The notes under the pieces are model-generated. The model was not told the origin of the DNA and did no database searches. It was given only the letters and a program-made list of their open reading frames with translations. A stretch of DNA of 64,000 nt from NCBI RefSeq assembly GCF_022788695.1, contig NZ_CP085154.1, positions 3,224,001-3,288,000 on the forward strand, read 5' to 3'. Position numbers and translations under genes: made by a program. Source of the DNA: Pseudosulfitobacter sp. DSM 107133. Lineage in GTDB: Bacteria > Pseudomonadota > Alphaproteobacteria > Rhodobacterales > Rhodobacteraceae. Shown here piece by piece: positions 23,869-32,568 of the stretch (position 1 is its first letter; every line of letters begins with the position of its first letter).

Positions 23869-25902
23869 ATGGACCACGACATGAATAGACAAATGCCTTC
23901 ACCCGCCACCAAGCCGCGCAAGTTCGCCTTTGCACTTGCGGTCTTTGCCGGCATTCTGGCACTGCTTGATCTGGGTTTGGGATGGGGCGCAGGGCTGGAG
24001 TTTTTCATCCGCATCCATCCGAGTTTTCCTGCGATGGTTCCCTCAACTGCGGTGTGTTTGCTGTCGGGAAGTCTGGGCCTGATCGCCATACACCAAAAGC
24101 AGAACCACTGGATTGCACGCGGCTGTGGCCTGTTTGTCGCGGCCATCGTCATTGCAAACTACCGACTGCCGCATTTCGATCTGGGACACGACGGCATGTC
24201 GATCGGCACAGCCTTGGCCTGCACGCTGATTGCGGTCTGTCTGGTGTTCAAGACACTGCCCGATCTGCCATTCGCCGGCAGATTGTTCCCCAAGACTTTG
24301 GGCCTCAGCATCGTGATGATTCCAACAATTGGATTCCTGTTCAACGCCAACGCGCTGTTCAACAATGCCATCTACACCCAAATGGCCCTGCACACGGCCA
24401 TCGGCTTTGCGGCTCTGTTCATCGGATTTCTGCTGCTGGATTCCCAATCGGGTTGGGTGAAGGTGTTAACCTCGCCCGGCCTTGGCAGCCAGATGCTGCG
24501 CAACCTGCTGCCGTTCATCATTATGGTGCCGATTTCCCTGACAGGTCTGGCCCTGATCGCCTCGCATATGAATTATCTGTCTCCTGATCTGCGCGCCTCG
24601 TTTCTGGCCTACCTGATGATCTTGCTGCTGATGTCGGCCGCTATCTATTTTGCCCATGTTACCAATCAGGCGGAACAACGCGCCCTTCAGGCAGAAAAGC
24701 TGCAACGTGAAAGCGACCGCGCCCGGCAGGCGGCCGAAATCGCGTTGGAACGCGGTCAGAAAATCGAAGCGTTGGGCAAGCTTGTCAGCGGCGTGGCCCA
24801 TGATTTCAACAACACGCTCTCGGTTGTTCTGGGGAACCTCCAGTTGCTTCAGGTCGACCCAGACACAGAGGCGCACCCCGGCTATCTCAGCGATTCAGTC
24901 GAAGCGGTGCAGCATGCCGCGCATCTGACGCGGCAATTGCTGTCCTATGGGCGCAAGTCACGGCTGGAACCGGTGCCTTCGGTGCTGGACGAACTGGTTG
25001 AAAAGACCCTGACAATGTTCCAGCGGCTGTGCCCTGCGAATATCTCGGTGACAACACAGCTTTCGACGCCCGACCTGATTGTTCAGGTGGATCAGGTCAA
25101 TTTCCAACAGGCACTGCTGAACATATTGATCAATGCCAAAGACGCCCAACCGAACGGCGGGGCGATCATTGTCGGCAGTTCCACTCAGGAACTGGGCCGA
25201 GAAATCGTGGCAGGCTTTGGCGGCCCTGAGCATCTGTTCTCGGGCACCTTTGTCAGCGTCACTGTGGTCGACGCCGGGCCGGGCATGACAGCCCAAGAGC
25301 TGTCACGCGCCACCGAACCGTTCTTTACCACCAAACCCGTGGGCGAGGGCAGCGGCCTTGGGCTTTCGGTCGCATCGGGGTTCTGTCGCCAGTCGGGTGG
25401 CGGTATGACACTGTCCTCCGACCTCGGGCAGGGTCTGACCGTCACCATGTCCTTCCCGGTCTCGCCAGATGGCCCGAAGCGCGTTGTCGGAGGAGAACAG
25501 CAGGTTGAGCACAGCGAATCGCTGAGACATCAAATTCTGCTGGTTGACGACGACCCCAAAGTCACCCGCGTCATGGCACGCCAGCTTCAACTGGATGGCA
25601 ACGAAGTAAAAGTTGCCGTGAATGCCGCACAGGCATTGTCCATGATGGAAAGAGGACCCGCACCCGATCTGGTAATCACCGATCTGGTCATGCCAGGAGA
25701 CATGCAGGGCCACATGCTGGCCAAGGAGATCAGGGCGCGTTTCCCCAAAACCCATGTGGTGCTGATGTCGGGCTATGATTCCATCCGTCAACGCCAGACC
25801 GACAGCGAGGAGTGGAACGAACCGTTCTTGCAAAAACCGATCAACTGGATCCTCTTGCGCGAAGTTGCGGCATCGGTGCTGTCGCAGCCCCCCCGCAACT
25901 AG
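23869..25902 (+). CDS. Hybrid sensor histidine kinase/response regulator
   Basis: A 677-residue membrane sensor. About eight hydrophobic helices span residues 15-265, followed by a charged coiled-coil stretch (QAEQRALQAEKLQRESDRAR). The kinase core has His311 in VAHDFNNTL, the N-box in LLNILINAKDAQPNGG, and ATP-lid motifs DAGPGMT and GSGLGLS. A C-terminal receiver domain has the acidic LLVDDDPK motif, phospho-acceptor Asp605 in ITDLVMPG and Lys656 in FLQKP. HDFNN-type kinases with a receiver tail are common orphans. No response-regulator gene with an output domain is adjacent, so the signal and target are unknown. Confidence 0.9.
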   Translation: MDHDMNRQMPSPATKPRKFAFALAVFAGILALLDLGLGWGAGLEFFIRIHPSFPAMVPSTAVCLLSGSLGLIAIHQKQNHWIARGCGLFVAAIVIANYRLPHFDLGHDGMSIGTALACTLIAVCLVFKTLPDLPFAGRLFPKTLGLSIVMIPTIGFLFNANALFNNAIYTQMALHTAIGFAALFIGFLLLDSQSGWVKVLTSPGLGSQMLRNLLPFIIMVPISLTGLALIASHMNYLSPDLRASFLAYLMILLLMSAAIYFAHVTNQAEQRALQAEKLQRESDRARQAAEIALERGQKIEALGKLVSGVAHDFNNTLSVVLGNLQLLQVDPDTEAHPGYLSDSVEAVQHAAHLTRQLLSYGRKSRLEPVPSVLDELVEKTLTMFQRLCPANISVTTQLSTPDLIVQVDQVNFQQALLNILINAKDAQPNGGAIIVGSSTQELGREIVAGFGGPEHLFSGTFVSVTVVDAGPGMTAQELSRATEPFFTTKPVGEGSGLGLSVASGFCRQSGGGMTLSSDLGQGLTVTMSFPVSPDGPKRVVGGEQQVEHSESLRHQILLVDDDPKVTRVMARQLQLDGNEVKVAVNAAQALSMMERGPAPDLVITDLVMPGDMQGHMLAKEIRARFPKTHVVLMSGYDSIRQRQTDSEEWNEPFLQKPINWILLREVAASVLSQPPRN

Positions 25903-26069
25903 GCTAAGCGCGGCCAGCGCAAAGCCGCCGCGCCAGCCTGTGACATATCTGAATTTTTCTATCTGATGTGACGTTCTGGCGCGCGCGGGTTCGACATGGC
26001 AAATATTTACCAGCCAAGGCGGCCGGCAGGATGGATAAACGGCAGGCCGGCGCGGCCTTTTCCGTCCGT

Positions 26070-26483
26070 TTATTCCTGAATGCTCTCCAGATAGGCCAGC
26101 AATCCGGCCAACACGCGCGGCGTCGGGGTCAGCACGCCGTCAATTTTCACCGGAACCAGATCCTGCGCCATCGCGCCGCCGAACTGCGGCATGACGCGGG
26201 CAAGATGGGCCTGTTCGGGATCGCCATAGATATAGCTGAGCGCACGGGCCGCCGGAAAGGATCCGCCATTATCGCGGCTGAGCATGGTTAGATTTGCCGG
26301 TGCAGTTTGCAACCCCCCAGAAAGAACGCCGTCGCCCCGCCCCCCTGCCCCGTGGCACGACGCACAATTATCGGCAAAGAATGCCGCACCATCCGTGCGA
26401 TCCGGCATCGTGGGTTCAGTGCAGGCCAGCAGCCCGACCGCTGCAAGCGCCAGACCGGAAATGATAAAAATAGGATTGCGCAT
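26070..26483 (-). CDS. Cytochrome c family lipoprotein
   Basis: A 137-residue exported monoheme cytochrome c. The ATG at 26483 is preferred (GACGAGGGG site upstream on the minus strand); it starts MRNPIFIISGLALAAVGLLAC, a lipoprotein signal ending in LLAC. The heme motif is CASCH, within FFADNCASCHGAGGRGDG; a likely Met ligand is in RVMPQFGGAM. It probably shuttles electrons at the periplasmic face of the inner membrane. Gene order gives no partner: a convergent histidine kinase on one side and the second MITE on the other. Confidence 0.88.
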   Translation of the reverse strand: MRNPIFIISGLALAAVGLLACTEPTMPDRTDGAAFFADNCASCHGAGGRGDGVLSGGLQTAPANLTMLSRDNGGSFPAARALSYIYGDPEQAHLARVMPQFGGAMAQDLVPVKIDGVLTPTPRVLAGLLAYLESIQE

Positions 26484-26585
26484 ATGCCCCTCGTCCAAAG
26501 TTATGTCCAATTCTTCACGCTTTACCAGCAACGCCGCCATGATCCATATCAATAGCCGACACGGATACTGTTCGCACGGGTCATT

Positions 26586-26896
26586 TAGGGTCAGGACCCA
26601 TTAACCCTGCACTGTCAGTTCGACAGATTTTTCCGCTGACAAGCAGCATCTGCGCAGGAATAGTGGTTCTATTTCAAACAGATGCGCCGCAGGCTGCGGG
26701 AAAATCCGTCGAACCCGTCACGCCGAAGGCGTGCCAATATTATTAAGCGCTCCTACGGAGCGACGGGCGGCAATTTCACTTCATTTCAGTGTCTTGGGCC
26801 GCTTGCAAATAGAACCACTATTGGCAGCACGACCCAAACCACTGAAATTTCGTGAAATTGCCGCTGACGGCGCAGGATTAATGGGTCCTGGCCCTA
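26586..26896. mobile_element. MITE-like 311-bp palindromic element, copy 2
   Basis: Same length and, as far as I can read, the same internal sequence as the copy at 5861-6171. The two differences I find are one base in each terminal repeat (TTAACC for TTAATC on the left, CTGGCCCTA for CTGACCCTA on the right). TA again stands at both ends. The near-identity suggests recent movement by a transposase supplied in trans. It lies upstream of the cytochrome c gene (opposite orientation) and about 250 bases before the RTX/Hint gene. Confidence 0.85.
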
Positions 26897-27048
26897 GGCT
26901 GGAACTGGCCGCTTGGGGTATCGGCAGAGCACTGAAAAACCGGCACCAATCTGTATGTTCCGATGACCCGACCAAAGCTGTAAGACTTTTCACTGGCCAT
27001 TAATCCCATTTCGCTATCCTTGCCCCGATCAAGGGAAAAGCAGCGAAA

Positions 27049-27141
27049 ATGCCAGACACATTTGATGCAACGCCCCAAGCCGGGCCAGATGCGCAGACCA
27101 ATGTCATTTGCGCGATGCGCTGCCTATTTCGGGGTGGCTAA
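27049..27141 (+). CDS. Possible 30-residue upstream peptide before the RTX/Hint gene
   Basis: An ATG at 27049, preceded by AAGGGAAAAG, opens a 30-codon frame (MPDTFDATPQAGPDAQ, ending in FRGG) whose TAA stop is only 3 bases before the ATG of the Hint protein gene. The spacing suggests translational coupling or a leader peptide, but there is no homology evidence. It could also be chance or a decayed 5' end. Confidence 0.25.
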   Translation: MPDTFDATPQAGPDAQTNVICAMRCLFRGG

Positions 27142-27144
27142 GAA

Positions 27145-28668
27145 ATGCCCATTGTTTTCCAGGCCACAGCAACCGCGACCTTTGACGATCTTTCTGGCGG
27201 GAATTACCAGCGTATCTTTGACTTTGGAAACGGCCCCGGGGTGGATTCGATCTGGCTTGGCAATATCGCATACACCGATACGATTGCCTTCGAAGTTCTG
27301 CAAAACGGCATCCGGTATCGAATCGCAGTCCCCGACGTCATTGTCGAAGGTGTCGAAACCACATGGGAGGTTACGATTGATGACAGCGGCACGCTGACAA
27401 TTGCCAAGGACGGCGTCCAGATCGGCGCACAGAATTTCGGCATTGCCGCGGTGCCAAATGATGTTGAGCGCACGCAAATCATGGTTGGAGATTCCCCCTA
27501 TGCGGACGATGATCCGCTCGTTGGAAACGTCAATACGCTTGATGTCGAGACGACGCTGACGCATGGCTTTGACCTGACTGTCACACCGACAAAGAATGTT
27601 CTGCAATCCTATGACGGCACCGACCAGGACGAGGTTCTGGACGCGTCGACGGCCAGCGATGCAATCACACTAAGCGGTGGCGGCGGCAATGACACCATCA
27701 GTGGCGGCAGCGGCAATGACACGTTAACCGGCGGCGCGGGTGCAGATGTGTTCAAGATCGACGGCACGCCCGATCTGATCACCGATTTCGACACCACGAC
27801 AGGCATCGCTGGGGATGGCGACAGCAGCGACAATGATTTTGTCGATCTGTCCGCCTATTACAACGAAGCATCGCTTGCCGATTGGAACGCCAACAACCCC
27901 GGGCAGACCTATACAACCGTCCTGAACTGGATGCGCGCGGATCAGGCCGATGGCACGTTGGATCAGGCCGGTGGCCTGCAGATCCAGAATGCGGGGTCGG
28001 CGGTCGATGGCTCTGGGTTGACCACCGAAAACACCGGCGTCGTTTGTTTTGCCAATGACACGTTGATTGCGACGCAGGTCGGCGATGTGCCGATCCAGAA
28101 TTTGCGCATAGGCGATCTTGTGCAGACAATGGACAACGGCCTGCAACCGCTGCGATGGATCGGGGTGCGACATCTCACAGCCCGCGACCTGTTGCGACAC
28201 CCGAAGCTGCGGCCGATCCGCATTTGCCAACGGGCCGTAAATCTGAACGCAGGCGCAGCCGATCTGATCGTTTCGCCGCAGCATCGCCTGCTGATTGCAT
28301 CCCCAATCGCGACACGAATGTTCAACGAACACGAAGTGCTGGTTTCTGCCAAACAACTTCTCACGGTGGATGGCGTTGATATTGCTTATGATATGGCCAC
28401 GGTTTCATATTATCACATCCTATTTGACCGGCACGAGATCGTGAAAGCCAACGGGATCCCCAGCGAAAGCCTGTATTTGGGCGCGCAAACGCAAACCATG
28501 CTGACGCCCGCCGGTCGGGCGGAAATACAGCGTCTGTTCCCCGATGTGTCTGCTCAATACCGCAAGCCAGCGGCATGCCGACAGATCATCTCGGGCGGGC
28601 GGGCGCGCAGAATTGCCTACCGGCTTGCAAGGAACAGCAAGCGGCTGGTCGATAGCGATGTTTTTTAG
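27145..28668 (+). CDS. RTX-repeat and Hint-domain protein
   Basis: A 507-residue protein with three parts. Residues 1-150 form a LamG-like beta-rich region (FDFGNGPGVDSIWLGNIAYTD). A short glycine-rich RTX calcium-binding block follows (GGGGNDTISGGSGNDTLTGG, then GADVFKIDG). The C-terminal half is a Hint_2 autoprocessing domain starting at the Cys in VVCFANDTLIATQVGDVPI, with LIVSPQHRLLI and ending near FPDVSAQ. Such proteins are frequent in Roseobacter-type genomes and are exported without an N-terminal signal, presumably by type I secretion. Hint cleavage before Cys is expected from the intact residues; its role is not known. Confidence 0.85.
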   Translation: MPIVFQATATATFDDLSGGNYQRIFDFGNGPGVDSIWLGNIAYTDTIAFEVLQNGIRYRIAVPDVIVEGVETTWEVTIDDSGTLTIAKDGVQIGAQNFGIAAVPNDVERTQIMVGDSPYADDDPLVGNVNTLDVETTLTHGFDLTVTPTKNVLQSYDGTDQDEVLDASTASDAITLSGGGGNDTISGGSGNDTLTGGAGADVFKIDGTPDLITDFDTTTGIAGDGDSSDNDFVDLSAYYNEASLADWNANNPGQTYTTVLNWMRADQADGTLDQAGGLQIQNAGSAVDGSGLTTENTGVVCFANDTLIATQVGDVPIQNLRIGDLVQTMDNGLQPLRWIGVRHLTARDLLRHPKLRPIRICQRAVNLNAGAADLIVSPQHRLLIASPIATRMFNEHEVLVSAKQLLTVDGVDIAYDMATVSYYHILFDRHEIVKANGIPSESLYLGAQTQTMLTPAGRAEIQRLFPDVSAQYRKPAACRQIISGGRARRIAYRLARNSKRLVDSDVF

Positions 28669-28678
28669 GGTCTGGACC
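28666..28678 (+). repeat. TAGGGTCTGGACC motif, occurrence 2, forming a stop codon
   Basis: Identical 13-mer to that at 23702-23714; again its TAG is a stop codon, here of the RTX/Hint gene. The following 190 bases before the aminotransferase show no recognisable right end. Confidence 0.6.
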
Positions 28679-28864
28679 GATTTGCGCCTGAAATGACGCC
28701 TTTCCCGCTTTGATCCTCGGAGAGCGGCCAGAATCTGGACTTAAATGTCACATGTATTTGGCCCTATCGCACGGGTCATTTCTGCTGTTCTCTAGATCAC
28801 CAACGGGTGCAATATGTTTTGCAGTGCCCCAGCCCCACCCTCATGCATCCCGAAAGGCCAGACA

Positions 28865-30259
28865 ATGGACGGAACCTTTAGTGAAAACGACCTTAGCCGT
28901 GTGGTCGAAGCCGACCGCAAGAACGTCTGGCACCACCTGATTCAACACCAACCCTTCGAAAGCGCGATCGACCCGCGCATCATCGTCGAGGGCAAGGGCA
29001 TGAAGGTCTGGGACCAGAAGGGCAAAGAACACCTGGATGCGGTCTCGGGCGGTGTCTGGACGGTCAACGTCGGTTATGGCCGCGAAAGCATTGCCGATGC
29101 GGTCCGCGACCAGCTGGTGAAACTGAACTATTTCGCAGGCTCCGCCGGGTCGATCCCCGGCGCGCTCTTTGCCGAAAAGCTGCTGGAAAAGATGCCCGGC
29201 CTTGACCGGATGTACTATTGCAACTCGGGGTCCGAAGCGAACGAGAAGGCGTTCAAGATGGTCCGCCAGATCGCGCACAAGAAATATGGCGGCAAGAAGC
29301 ACAAGATCCTGTACCGCGACCGCGACTATCACGGCACCACAATCGCCTGCCTGTCCGCAGGTGGTCAGGACGAGCGCAACGCGCAATACGGTCCCTTCGT
29401 GCCAGGTTTCGTGCGCGTGCCGCATTGCCTGGAATACCGCGCCTTTGAACAGGACGGCGCACCGCAGGAAAACTATGGCACTTGGGCCGCGGACCAGATC
29501 GAAAAGGTAATCCTGGCCGAAGGGCCCGACACGGTGGGCGCGCTGTGCCTTGAACCGGTAACCGCAGGCGGCGGCGTCATCACCCCGCCCGATGGCTATT
29601 GGGACCGCGTGCAGGAGATTTGCAAAAAGTATGACATCCTGCTGCACATCGACGAAGTGGTCTGCGGCGTGGGCCGCACCGGCACATGGTTCGGCTACCA
29701 GCACTACGGCATTCAGCCCGACATGGTGACAATGGCCAAGGGCGTGGCCTCGGGTTATGCGGCGATTGCCTGCCTTGTGACCACCGAAGCGGTCTTTGAC
29801 ATGTTCAAGGACGACCCGTCGGACAAGCTGAACTATTTCCGCGATATCTCGACCTTTGGTGGCTGCACCGCCGGTCCTGCTGCGGCGATTGAAAACATGC
29901 GCATCATCGAGGACGAAAACCTGCTGGAGAACACCACGCAGATGGGTGCCTATATGCTGGACCAGCTGTACGCGCTGGCCGACAAACACGCCGTGATCGG
30001 CGATGTGCGCGGCAAGGGGCTGTTTCTGGGCGCGGAACTGGTCAGCGACCGCGAAAGCCGTGCGCCTGCGGAAGAGGCCAAGGTTCAGGCCGTGGTCGGC
30101 AACTGCATGGCACAGGGCGTCATCATCGGGGCAACCAACCGGTCGCTGCCGGGCAAGAACAACAGCCTGTGTTTCTCGCCCGCGCTGATCGCCACCAAGG
30201 ATGACATCGACCATATCATTTCGGCAGTCGACAAGGCCCTGGGCGACGTGTTCGGCTGA
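28865..30259 (+). CDS. tpa: Taurine--pyruvate aminotransferase-like class III aminotransferase
   Basis: A 464-residue PLP enzyme. The ATG at 28865 follows GAAAGG; an in-frame ATG at 28814 is less likely. The sequence closely resembles taurine:pyruvate aminotransferases: DRKNVWHHLIQHQPFE, SGGVWTVNVGYGRESIADAV, YCNSGSEANEKAFKMVRQIA, the HIDEVVCGVGRTGTWFGYQ cofactor region and the PLP lysine in TMAKGVASGYAAIACLV. It would convert taurine to sulfoacetaldehyde. The next pathway genes (xsc, pta, tauABC) are not in the window, but a sulfite dehydrogenase operon lies 2.3 kb downstream. Confidence 0.85.
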   Translation: MDGTFSENDLSRVVEADRKNVWHHLIQHQPFESAIDPRIIVEGKGMKVWDQKGKEHLDAVSGGVWTVNVGYGRESIADAVRDQLVKLNYFAGSAGSIPGALFAEKLLEKMPGLDRMYYCNSGSEANEKAFKMVRQIAHKKYGGKKHKILYRDRDYHGTTIACLSAGGQDERNAQYGPFVPGFVRVPHCLEYRAFEQDGAPQENYGTWAADQIEKVILAEGPDTVGALCLEPVTAGGGVITPPDGYWDRVQEICKKYDILLHIDEVVCGVGRTGTWFGYQHYGIQPDMVTMAKGVASGYAAIACLVTTEAVFDMFKDDPSDKLNYFRDISTFGGCTAGPAAAIENMRIIEDENLLENTTQMGAYMLDQLYALADKHAVIGDVRGKGLFLGAELVSDRESRAPAEEAKVQAVVGNCMAQGVIIGATNRSLPGKNNSLCFSPALIATKDDIDHIISAVDKALGDVFG

Positions 30260-30284
30260 CGACACACCAAATGAACCAGACCAG

Positions 30285-30313
30285 ACGGGCGAAGGGAAAC
30301 CTTTGCCCGTTTC
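30285..30313 (+). terminator. Terminator after the aminotransferase gene
   Basis: An 11-base stem with one wobble (ACGGGCGAAGG with CCTTTGCCCGT), loop GAAA, followed by TTTC, lies 26 bases after the stop. Confidence 0.65.
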
Positions 30314-30533
30314 GCGTCTCATACCCCTGCCCCGCTCGGCGCTTCTTCGCCTGTGCCGCCTGCGCTCGGCTTGACGCTGTACGACAATTCGCTACCTGTA
30401 ACGCTGTCTTGCCCGAACAGGACCGGTGGTATCTTGCGCCCCAAAGCCTTTTTTCACCGTTATCGAAATAATGTGGGAACCGTTTATCCGGTCACTGCGT
30501 TCTCGTTTTAGAATTCAACAAGGGAAGACCATA

Positions 30534-30794
30534 ATGAAAAAGCTCCTGATCGCCATTCCGCTGATCGCATCGCTTGCTGCCTGCGAATCCACGACATCGA
30601 ACACCACTGCCGCCGGCGCATTGACCGGTGCTGCACTCGGTGCAACCGTTTCGGGCGGCAACGACAAGGTCAAAGGCGCACTGATTGGCGCGGCTGTTGG
30701 CGGCCTTGCCGGCAACTACATCGGCAAAACGCAAAACGGCCAGTGTGTGTACCAGCGTGCAGACGGCTCGCGTTACTATGCGTCCTGCCCGTAA
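30534..30794 (+). CDS. Small glycine-zipper lipoprotein
   Basis: An 86-residue protein. The start at 30534 follows AGGGAAG and opens a lipoprotein signal (MKKLLIAIPLIASLAAC). The middle is a glycine-zipper 2TM segment (GALTGAALGATVSGG, GALIGAAVGGLAGNYIGK) and the tail has two Cys (QCVYQRADGSRYYASC). Such lipoproteins insert in the outer membrane and are often stress-related, but no precise role is known. It is transcribed alone and followed by its own terminator. Confidence 0.8.
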   Translation: MKKLLIAIPLIASLAACESTTSNTTAAGALTGAALGATVSGGNDKVKGALIGAAVGGLAGNYIGKTQNGQCVYQRADGSRYYASCP

Positions 30795-30847
30795 GCTTTT
30801 CGCGAGCTTCAAGCACCCGAACGACACTTCACATGTCCATGCAAAGG

Positions 30848-30870
30848 CCCCGGTCGCGTCCGGGGTCTTT
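30848..30870 (+). terminator. Terminator after the glycine-zipper lipoprotein
   Basis: CCCCGG-TCGCGT-CCGGGG stem-loop followed by TCTTT, 53 bases after the lipoprotein stop and before the MocR gene. Confidence 0.75.
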
Positions 30871-30928
30871 CGCATTTCAGCGATGGCGCCACATTGCCGT
30901 GCCGATAAGTCCAGTGTAGATCTGGGCT

Positions 30929-32392
30929 ATGACAGTCCCCGTCGAAACCTTCTTTTTGCATCCCGATGCGCAAGGCACGCTGCAAAGCCAGATCCAGCAG
31001 ATGATTGCCCAGGGCATTCTGTCGGGCCGCTTCCAGCCGGGTGAAAAGCTGCCCTCGACCCGTAAGCTGGCGCAACACCTTGGCATCAGCCGCATCACCG
31101 TCACGCTTGGCTATACCGAACTGCTGTCCAACGACTACCTGATCTCGCGCGGGCGCTCTGGCTATTTCGTATCTGACACCGCACCAGTGCCCCCGGTCTT
31201 TGCCCCCGCACCAGACACCGCGGATGCCGTGGACTGGTCGCGTGCCATCGGTCAACGGTATTCAGGCGGAGAGGCGCCCCAACGCCCGCAAGACTGGGCG
31301 CGCTATCGCTTTCCATTCATCTACGGGCAGGCTGATCCGACATTGTTTGACCATGCCAATTGGCGGCAATGTGCGATGCAGGCCTTGGGGCAGCGTGATT
31401 TCGGGCCGATGACCACGGATTACTATGATCAGGACGACCCGAAACTGATCGAATTCATCGTGCGCCATTCGCTGCCCCGCCGTGGCATCACCGCCCGCCC
31501 CGAGCAGGTGTTGATCACGCTGGGGGCACAGAACGCGCTGTGGCTGACCACGCAGGTGCTGTTGACCCAACGCCGCCACGCTGCACTGGAAGAGCCGTTT
31601 TACCACGCCCTGCGTGACATTCTGAACCAGTCAAAGTGCCGTCTGTCCCATGTTCGTGTCGATCAGGACGGCCTGCCGCCCGACGCGATTCCGCCGGGGG
31701 TCGATGTGATTTTCACCACGCCCAGCCATCAGTGCCCCACCACGGCCACCATGCCGATGGAGCGCCGCCGCGCCCTGCTGGACAGGGCGGCTGAAATGGA
31801 CGCGCTGATCGTCGAAGACGATTATGAATTCGAGATGTCCTTTCTCAAACCGCCCTCGCCCGCGCTCAAATCGCTGGATGCGGACGGGCGGGTGATCTAT
31901 GTGGGCAGCTTTTCCAAATCGCTGTTTCCGGGTCTGCGGCTGGGTTATCTTGTCGGGTCCGAGCCGTTCATCCGCGAGGCCCGCGCCCTGCGTGCATCGG
32001 TGCTGCGCCATCCGCCCGGACACATCCAGCGCACAGTCGCCTATTTCCTGTCGCTGGGCCACTACGACGCGCTGGTGCGCAAGATGAGCACCACCCTGCA
32101 CAGCCGCCGCGATGCGATGCAGCAGGCGATCACCGACACCGGGCTGACCATTGCAGGTCAGGGTGTTTCGGGCGGATCCTCCTTTTGGATGCGCGCGCCG
32201 CACCCGGTAGACACCCGCCAGCTTGCACAGATGCTAAGGGCGCAAAGCGTGCTGATCGAACCGGGTGAATCGTTCTTTTCCGGCACCGACAGGGCGCGCA
32301 ACTTCTACCGTCTGGCCTATTCGTCGATTCCGGAAAATCGCATCGCTGAGGGCGTGCAGCGTATCGCAGACACCCTAAGTCAGCTGGTCTGA
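30929..32392 (+). CDS. MocR-type (GntR/aminotransferase fusion) transcriptional regulator
   Basis: A 487-residue regulator: an N-terminal GntR winged helix (SQIQQMIAQGILSGRFQPGEKLPSTRKLAQHLGISRITV) joined to a class I aminotransferase fold with the PLP lysine in VGSFSKSLFPGLRLGYL. MocR proteins (GabR, PdxR, TauR) sense PLP adducts of amino compounds. Its place between a taurine-type aminotransferase gene and soeABC makes a TauR-like role in sulfonate use plausible, though the effector cannot be read. It reads in the same direction as soeABC, 176 bases upstream of it. Confidence 0.88.
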   Translation: MTVPVETFFLHPDAQGTLQSQIQQMIAQGILSGRFQPGEKLPSTRKLAQHLGISRITVTLGYTELLSNDYLISRGRSGYFVSDTAPVPPVFAPAPDTADAVDWSRAIGQRYSGGEAPQRPQDWARYRFPFIYGQADPTLFDHANWRQCAMQALGQRDFGPMTTDYYDQDDPKLIEFIVRHSLPRRGITARPEQVLITLGAQNALWLTTQVLLTQRRHAALEEPFYHALRDILNQSKCRLSHVRVDQDGLPPDAIPPGVDVIFTTPSHQCPTTATMPMERRRALLDRAAEMDALIVEDDYEFEMSFLKPPSPALKSLDADGRVIYVGSFSKSLFPGLRLGYLVGSEPFIREARALRASVLRHPPGHIQRTVAYFLSLGHYDALVRKMSTTLHSRRDAMQQAITDTGLTIAGQGVSGGSSFWMRAPHPVDTRQLAQMLRAQSVLIEPGESFFSGTDRARNFYRLAYSSIPENRIAEGVQRIADTLSQLV

Positions 32393-32568
32393 TAAGCGGG
32401 GGGTCGACGGCAGCGATTGCCTTGCTTTCTTGCTGTAAAATGCCAAATCCTGGCGGAATAATGTTCTTGCACAGCTATCGGGATTGGGAAATATTCCTCA
32501 TCAGGCGCGCCGTGCCGCCAAAACCGTCAGTGCACCGCGCACCATCCCGCTGCCAAAGGATCAGACAT

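Noticed and set aside
26572..28780. 15-base match TCGCACGGGTCATTT at 26572 and 28766
   Set aside because: About one or two such 15-mers are expected by chance in a window of this size, and it does not coincide with element ends.
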